This document shows positions 57,401 to 64,000 of a stretch of 64,000 nt of DNA, one piece after another. Numbering within the stretch: position 1 is the first letter of the stretch; every line of letters starts with the position of its first letter. The DNA is taken from the NCBI RefSeq assembly GCF_018812025.1, contig NC_063061.1, forward strand, positions 31,849,509 through 31,913,508, read 5' to 3'. A program made the translations under genes and the position numbers. The DNA comes from Megalobrama amblycephala (taxonomy: Eukaryota > Chordata > Actinopteri > Cypriniformes > Xenocyprididae). A model generated the notes under the pieces. That model did not search any database, was not told the DNA's origin, and worked only from the letters and a program-made list of their open reading frames with translations.

Positions 57401-60400
57401 TGGGCAACTCTGGCTCTCAAGATCCACTTTTTTGTAGAGTTTAACTCTAACCCTGATAAAACTTACATGCTCCTAGCATTCTGGTAATCCTGAAGACCTT
57501 GATTAGCTTGTTTAGTTGTGTTTGATTATTGTTGGAGCCAAGCACTACAGAAAAGTAGATCCCGAGGGCCAGAGTTGCCTACCCATGTTCTTTAGTGTTG
57601 TGGATTTTCAACTGAGCAGGTTTGTTGAAAAAATTAAAAATAAATTTGTCTTGTCAGAGGGAGAAAATGTATGTCAATCATAAAAACAAATTGGTCAAGC
57701 TCATGCTATTATAACCTAATAATCCTGACCTAAGGAGGACCTTAACAGTGTGATTTTAAGATAATAAACCCATTACTAGCTAGAAAAGAACATGCTACAG
57801 AAGATTAACATTTAGGGAAAAATTTTAAAAGATGTATACACAACAATATATTCTGGTCTTTTAATCTGAATCAATGAGAATTTTACATTTTTGACAACTA
57901 AGGTTGTTCACAAAAAATTGAAATGTAATGTTTGTACAATCCTAATTCCATCTCCCAGGTTTGTTTTGTTTGTCATGTCTGCAAGCACATGGCCTTGGTT
58001 TGCCATGTGCTTTCTCAGTTGGTCTAGTGCTTTGCCCAGTATACCTAGTTTTTATTTTTGTCACCCTAGGCCAGTGTTTCTCAAACTTTTTCTGCCATTC
58101 CCCACGAGCCCCACATGTCCCCAATCGCCCCAACAAAATGGTAATAAAGTAGGCTTTTAGTTTATCTGTTAAAATTTATTACAATTTATTTTATTAACAT
58201 CACATTTTAAAAACAACCTCAAATAGCAGCATTAGAAATGTTCAAATAAAAAAAAGTGCAATTATATTATCATTTTGTATGAAAAGACTTTGTTCAAAAG
58301 TAAATAAAAATAATAATTCAATTGAATTAGTAATGAACCCTTTCATGCATGAGTTTAAATTAAGATATTCAGAGTTTTTTTAATGCAAACTTTTTAGAAC
58401 GTTTCCCCTACTTTTCACGTCACACACCGCAGCCACAATAAGGGGCCGTTCACACAGAACGCGTTTTTCTATTCCAATTCGTTACTTTACCATTGTTTTT
58501 CTATGTGAACACGCGCTTGATAGACGTGCATGACCTTTACGCTTGAGTCTCGCTTCTTTTGCAGCGCCTCGCACATGAGCGCCGCATTTTTAAGACGCCA
58601 TGTCAAGTTAAAAAAATTTAAACTTTTACAAGTAGCGCCGCTCATCAATGTCAGTTCCAAAACAGTGGACCAATCAGAAGAACTCGGAGGCAGGGCAAGC
58701 GTTGTGAGCTTCTGTTTACAGTAGCAAGTTGGCAAGACAAATGTTTTATTTGACTGTAACATGGCAGAGGCACTGCTCATTATTATCTTATTTTCCTTTT
58801 TTCCATGTCAAAACTGGTATCTATCAATTCTGCTATTTGCCTCTTTCTATTATTTCCATTATTGTCATTATTGCATTACGTCTTAAAAGCACGTCTCAAG
58901 ACCCTCACGTTCTACCCTGCACTTTTTTTTAAAATCATTCCTGAGCACTGCTTCTCACGTTTTTAGATGCAAAGACATGTTCTGTGTGAATGGCCCCAAC
59001 ACTGTATGACAGATATATGGCTTTTATTTCGTTTCTCATTTTTATTAAAAATATTCACAAGCTTGCTTACCATGTCATAAACTATCTGATATTCCGATTC
59101 TCAAATATGTGTAAGTGAGTGTGTTTTGTTGTTTAAAAACCTTTATAAATGATCTTGATTTATAACGCGAGATGGGTGCCGCCATCTTAGTTTGTGCAGT
59201 GTTCAAAGTCCTGTCAGTCGGATTTACAGCATGTGAATTCATCAATTTCTCCTGAAATACATGTAAGTAAGTAGCCGGTGATCTGGGAGAAAAATAGAGT
59301 AAACTTTATAGTTACACTATATGTATCTGATATGAATAAAACACCTCGGCAAATTATATTTGAATTAGGGCTGTCAAAAATAGCGCGTTAACGACGTTAA
59401 TTAGTTGTTTGTTGTTAATTACGTCAATTTTTTTTACGCATTTCACGCATGCGCAGTATGACAGATTATTCAGGTCAGGAAAGTCAGGGAAGTGGTTGGG
59501 AGCTAGAGGCGAGATGGAGCAAGGTGAGCAAAGTGGGCCTATTGACGGATTCAAATATAAAAAGAATGATGATGGTACAGTTAACAAGTACAAGGTTATT
59601 TGCAAGATTTGTAACAAGGAGTTTCAATTTCACTGGAGCTGTTCAAGCTTGTATGGTAAATCCTACCCATGCAGGTAAATCAGTCTGTAACTTATCAAAT
59701 AACATTGCTTTGATTATTTTCTGGAATGAATTAAACCAAGTCAAATATCAATGTGTTAATTTCGTCAGACAAGATGAAATATGTTCGTCAACGACCTTTT
59801 TTTTCATGACTAAAACGAGACGATGGCAAGACTGCACCACTGTCCAAAAACGCTCACTAAGACTAAATTAACATGAATTTGACGAAAAAAGACGAGACGA
59901 AAATGTTTTGCATAAAATGAAAACTAAGATAAAATCTCTCTTAATTTTCATCTACAATCGTCTCTGCTTTTTCATCAGCTGTTACACCTTTAAAATATTC
60001 AGAACGAGTTCGGATCCCGCTTATTACATTGCTACCTACCAAATAAATCAATAATTTGACACAAAATTATGATTTAAAAAGGAGTTTATTGATTTAAAAA
60101 CGATTGTATTGCTTCCGCTAAAGAAAATAGTGCGCTCCGTCTCTACGGTTAGAATCCTGTGTGTTCATGGCAACGCTCTGTTATAGTTAGCAGCGGTCTG
60201 TTATCAAGAAACTAACAAAAAAAGATATGTGAATGACTAAATATGACTAAAACTAACAAGGACATTTGGCACAAGACTAAGACTAAGACTAAATTAACTG
60301 TTATTTATGTTATTTATCTTTTGGTATGCATTTCAGAAAAAAAAAATGGTTAGGATTCAGGTGTAATTGCAAATAGTGATTAATCCTGATTAATCCACTG

Positions 60401-62143
60401 AAAATTCTGATTAATTTGATTAAAAATTTTAATCATTTGACAGCCCTAATTTGAATTGATTGTTAATGCTGCTTCCATAGACATCAGTGTGTATTTTACA
60501 AGCTCTATATTTATTGTTTTTCTAGTACTTATGGATTTTATGTCTATATTTATGTTTATGGATTTTACTAGCACTTATGTCTGAAACTTAAAATAAACAT
60601 TATGTTATTGAAAACACTGCATAGTTGTGATATATGAGAAGTGGAGCGCGCGTCAGTCTCTGGCTCAGCGCCAGCAAAACGTGAAAGCATAGTTTGAATC
60701 TTGCAGTTAAGTGACGTCTCTGAACTCTGGACATTCTAAATCCTGTATGTGGGACCGTACTCTCAGGGGCACAGAAATAAAAATCCCATAGGCTATGTGG
60801 GACCGTACCGCTCAAAGGTAATAGAGATGGGCACAAAAGTGACCAAATTTCCTCCCGTTTGTCACGATTCACTTGTCATGTCTCTATTCCCCACCAGTGG
60901 GGCGTGCCCCACACTTTGAGAAATGCTGCCCTAGGCTGTTCCACTTGCCTTGATTTCACTTTGTCTGCTCTTAACTTACATTTACCTATTGTTTGTGTTA
61001 TTTTTTGTATTTTGCTCTGTGTGACTGCTCCCTTTCTCCAGCTCATTTGGTTCCAGTGACAGCATCCCTCCGGTCCCAGGGATCTCCGACTCTCTGTCAG
61101 CAATCCTACCTCAAGTCTGTCTCTTCCTGTCTACCGTGCTGCGAGTCCCATACCCAGTTTGGTTCACTGCCTTCTTTTTTAGCTACCTGCTCAGTCACTA
61201 GGGTTCTTTACTCATCTCACAAATTTGTATTTGTTACAAAAACACTATTAAAAATCTTCACAGCTATCAGATGATGCTAATTTAAAATGAAATTTGATTA
61301 CTACAAAACATCTGTTCATACACAGACGAGTATATAGTGAATATGTGAAAGTCACACCTCAGTATGTTTAGTTGACAGTTTGAACTCTTCAGTCCAGTAG
61401 AGAGCAGATTCACTCCAGAATCCTGCAGGTCATTGTTACTCAGGTCCAACTCTCTCAGAGGTGAGTTAGACGATTCTAGAGCTGAAGACAAACTTTCACA
61501 GCACTGAGTAGTCAATCGACAACCTGCCAGTCTGAACAAAACAAAGGATTCAGTAATTAAAATTTCAAAATTAATTGACATCTGACTGTCATTTACCATT
61601 TACATACTTTCCATGTTAAGTAAACCTTGTACTATCAATAAGCCACCAATACTATTGTATTGGAACCCTTGTATCTATAGCAACCAAGCAATAACAATTT
61701 ATATTTGATTTATAAAGGATAGTGTTTTCCACACTGAATAGATTTGCTACATGACAGGTCTCACATTATACTATATATATTTTGAAACCACCTGACAAAT
61801 AAGATAATCTATAAGTAGTGAGAATGCAAATACACCAGAACAGTTAAAATATAACAAAATAACTCTCCATTACTGACACAATAATAATTGAATATTCCCA
61901 GTTATCAGCCAGTAATACATTGATTGCTCATAGATTGTCCATGTCTAATCGTGAATGTGAAGGTTAAACCTCAGTTTGTTCAGTTGACAATGTGAACTCA
62001 TCAGTCCAACGGAGAGCAGCCTCACTCCTGAATCCTGGATGTCATTGTTACTCAGGTCCAGCTCTCTCAAATAGGTACTTGATGATTGTAGAGCTGAAGA
62101 CAAACTTTCACAGCACTGATCAGAGAGACCACATCCAACAAGT
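53721..62143 (-). CDS. NLRC3-like (fish NLR-C) gene, 3' part: LRRs and PRY-SPRY
   Basis: Exons in order: LRR 61970-62143, LRR 61358-61531, LRR 57020-57193, LRR 54472-54645 (each exactly 174 nt = 58 codons, same phase, with LRELDLS-N...DSGV-LLS-GL signatures), linker 54341-54387 ([15 protein letters not shown]) and terminal exon 53721-54259. Splicing gives [11 protein letters not shown] across the last junction, followed by PRY-SPRY (B30.2) signatures [22 protein letters not shown] and FYSVSD, with the stop at 53721. Fish NLR-C proteins have FISNA-NACHT, LRRs and B30.2 and act as cytosolic innate sensors or regulators. The NACHT exon must lie past position 64000. Introns are repeat-laden; the one at 57194-61357 carries nested hATs. 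All seen exons are open, so the gene may be functional. Confidence 0.85.
54437..54470. repeat. CA microsatellite abutting a splice donor
   Basis: About 16 CA units end directly at the donor of the fourth LRR exon of the NLR gene (donor read on minus as GTATGTGTGT). Length changes here could influence splicing of that exon. Confidence 0.6.
54646..57019. other. NLR intron with repeat fragments
   Basis: About 55070-55200 carries the shared module also found at 9405, 29755 and 42718. About 55830-56480 is the inverted partner of the repeat at 43960-44440. No extra exon is seen. Confidence 0.45.
57395..57587. mobile_element. hAT-type MITE, about 193 bp
   Basis: CAGGGCTGGGCAACTCTGG... to ...CCAGAGTTGCCTACCCATG, relative of 42135-42328. 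Flanks TTCTACAG and TTCTTTAG are a decayed 8-bp duplication (6 of 8 match), so this copy is older. Confidence 0.7.
58442..58997. mobile_element. MITE nested in hAT
   Basis: GGGGCCGTTCACACAGAAC and GTTCTGTGTGAATGGCCCC are near-perfect 19-bp inverted ends. The target duplication is unclear. Non-coding. Confidence 0.7.
59366..60448 (+). mobile_element. Non-autonomous hAT nested in hAT, with BED-finger relic
   Basis: TAGGGCTGTCAAAAATAGCG... and ...ATTTGACAGCCCTA with perfect 8-bp duplication ATTTGAAT (59358-59365 and 60449-60456). The frame at 59409-59678 encodes a decayed BED-like zinc finger ([20 protein letters not shown]), the usual start of a hAT transposase. The rest is lost. Confidence 0.87.
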
Positions 62144-64000
62144 CTATTAAAGAAGATAACAGTGCAAAGAGGAGATGGATGTTAAAAATGTTTTCTATAT
62201 TCTGCACATGACCATGTCTTTCAACAGTCCTGGGGGCCCACAGCACTGCATATTTTGGTTGCTTCTCAATTCTAAGGCTGCATCCACATCAAGTGGTATC
62301 CTTCACTTCCTCCACTAACTCACAATCCTTCGCATATTCCAAATCACAAAAAGAATTAGTGGAAAATGAATCGGCACTGTCCTCACCCAATTTCATTTCA
62401 TAATGCAAGAAAAAATGACTTTGGATATAAAGGTATTACATTTTCTGTTGTAAATTTATCACATTACCACTGGGATACCACAGACAACTGTCATTTACTA
62501 TATTGCATTAATAGAAAAACAATAATATAAAGTATTATTATATAATATAAAGTATTTTTCCACAATTTAATTTAAAAGTATTTTTTATGCTGTGTGGGGG
62601 AGGAAACATTTACGACACAGCCATGCACCCTTAATGCACAGTCTAATTAGCCGAATTTCCATTGTTGAGCCACAAGCAAGCATGTTAGTGCATGCAAGGG
62701 CCAGTATCGTTTCCACTGTCACTTCTGGGGCTTGACCAAGCCTTCTTGGGGCCACTGGCCAAGGTTTTTGGTCCACAGAATAGCAGGCCAACTGGGGCTT
62801 GAGGAGTGGCCATGAAAAAAGGCTGAGTTTAGCTGGCCCAATGTGTTGTGATTGGCACTGCTTAGCGTGTGTTCAGGAAATGTCCCACCCCTCCATAACT
62901 CCATAAGTGTAAATATAAACTTATGAACAAAAAATATAAATATAAATATTTAACAGAAAATATAAATATAAAATTATGAACAGAAAATAGAACAGATTTC
63001 ATGCATGGACCCTTAATTAAACAATTTAATAATCAAGTAAAAGTGAATTTATATCTGTATGATATTACGTTATAACCACATTGGGAAGTGGATTGATGAT
63101 TTAGCTGAGGGCGCCATCCTCTAGTCAGACAATGGAATTCATTCTACACGTGGCGCAGTGCATTATGGGTATTATCTCGCCTTTGAGTGTACATTGGTTG
63201 TACACTCGTTATTTTGAATGAATGAGTGCACTCGGTAATGTCCACTATGTTTTTGGACACCACTACAAATGGCTTTACCCTCAAATAGTGCCCTATTTAA
63301 GGGTATAGGGTAAATTTTTTCTCAGTGGGCCAGACTATGGTCCAAGTGCAAGTGTCACGGGCTGCATATCATTTACATATGACGTCTCCAATGAAAACCA
63401 ATCAGATTTAATGTTACGGTATTATCAGATAATATTATTATTATGCCTAGATGTTGCACACACAGAAGAGGTGGTCTTTTCTGGTGGCAGATACGGCACA
63501 CTCAAAAATCAACAAATACTATAAAAAATTTGTTTTTGTTTCACAGTGTGTTAAAATGGCTGGCAGTGTCACTTATTCATATCAAAGTGAAAATTTCTTG
63601 TTCAATATACTCATGTTACACAACCCCCTGATATACAGTATGTCATAGAAAACGAGTACTCAGTATATAGTAGGTCTGCGCATGTTTGAAAATAATATAT
63701 GATCACCAAAATGATTTTATATGACAAAAAACATTATAGTTCAAACTTATATTCATTTAATCTATTTTCATTTCATTTAAAAACAAAAATAAATTGTAAA
63801 ACTGGGATTTATTATTTAAATGTGATTGGTATATTGTGGGCTACATTTACATTTCTGACGGTCTGCAGGTTGAGAACCACTGGTATAGCCCAGGTGTACC
63901 CAATCCTGTTTCTGAAGATCTACCGATCTGCTGAGTTCAGATTCAACCCTGATCAAATGCATTTGTCTATAATTTTCAAGTGCTCCTGAAGATCTTAATT
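62144..64000. other. Upstream NLR intron, no exon seen
   Basis: No LRR or NACHT exon is visible. 62585-62905 has self-complementary words typical of a MITE. A hAT-like end TTGAGAACCACTG lies at 63870-63882. From about 63890 a relative of the 42135 MITE runs off the window. Confidence 0.45.

Larger units (their letters stand above)
58072..60928. mobile_element. hAT element, 2.86 kb, with nested insertions
   Basis: CAGTGTTTCTCAAACTTTTT... and ...CACTTTGAGAAATGCTG, flanked by a perfect 8-bp duplication CCCTAGGC (58064-58071 and 60929-60936). It holds a MITE (58442-58997) and another hAT (59366-60448). I see no transposase of its own. It lies in an NLR intron. Confidence 0.88.

Noticed and set aside
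59449..59871. Plus-strand 140-codon frame as a novel gene
   Set aside because: It is an out-of-frame reading of the hAT BED-finger relic, extended into the repeat body.

Overview
This window looks like accessory, immune-gene-rich DNA from a teleost fish, probably a cyprinid. The evidence is spliced genes with GT-AG introns, a secreted C1q-domain gene family, a fish NLR-C (NLRC3-like) gene ending in B30.2/PRY-SPRY, and a very dense mix of fish-type transposons: hAT, Tc1, Harbinger, TTAA-target elements, a chromodomain Ty3/gypsy element, CR1/L2-type LINEs and tRNA-derived SINEs. All calls come from reading the sequence. No database search was run.

Layout. 1-6160 is repeat-filled DNA without a convincing gene. 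6342-7642 (minus) is a damaged C1q-like gene (copy A). 8036-23640 is a nested repeat block: a split Tc1 relic, a nearly complete 5.2-kb gypsy element (10054-15260, 5-bp target duplication CGTGC), a solo LTR broken by a hAT, a SINE and a LINE. 25748-31243 holds TTAA-flanked and 8-bp-TSD elements. 32431-33853 (minus) is an intact C1q-like gene (copy B). The A segment (about 6165-26973) and the B segment (about 32263-39541) are a tandem duplication that has since collected different insertions. 41134-43373 holds a Harbinger relic and two hAT-type elements.

44532-52025 is the centrepiece: a 7,494-bp DNA transposon with perfect 8-bp target duplications (AGTTATGG), roughly 1.3-kb terminal inverted repeats built of 131-bp and 113-bp tandem units, and two divergent, uninterrupted, spliced genes. 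One (minus) is a Merlin/IS1595-type DDE transposase of about 320 aa in four coding exons. The other (plus) is a protein of about 267 aa resembling the CCDC106 family, also in four exons. They share a 0.7-kb head-to-head interval with an ETS/CRE-like promoter motif. I infer a large autonomous Merlin-type element that carries a CCDC106-like accessory gene.

53721-62143 (minus) is the 3' part of an NLRC3-like gene: four 174-nt LRR exons, a 47-nt linker exon and a terminal PRY-SPRY exon. Its NACHT end lies beyond the window. Its introns carry a hAT inside another hAT.
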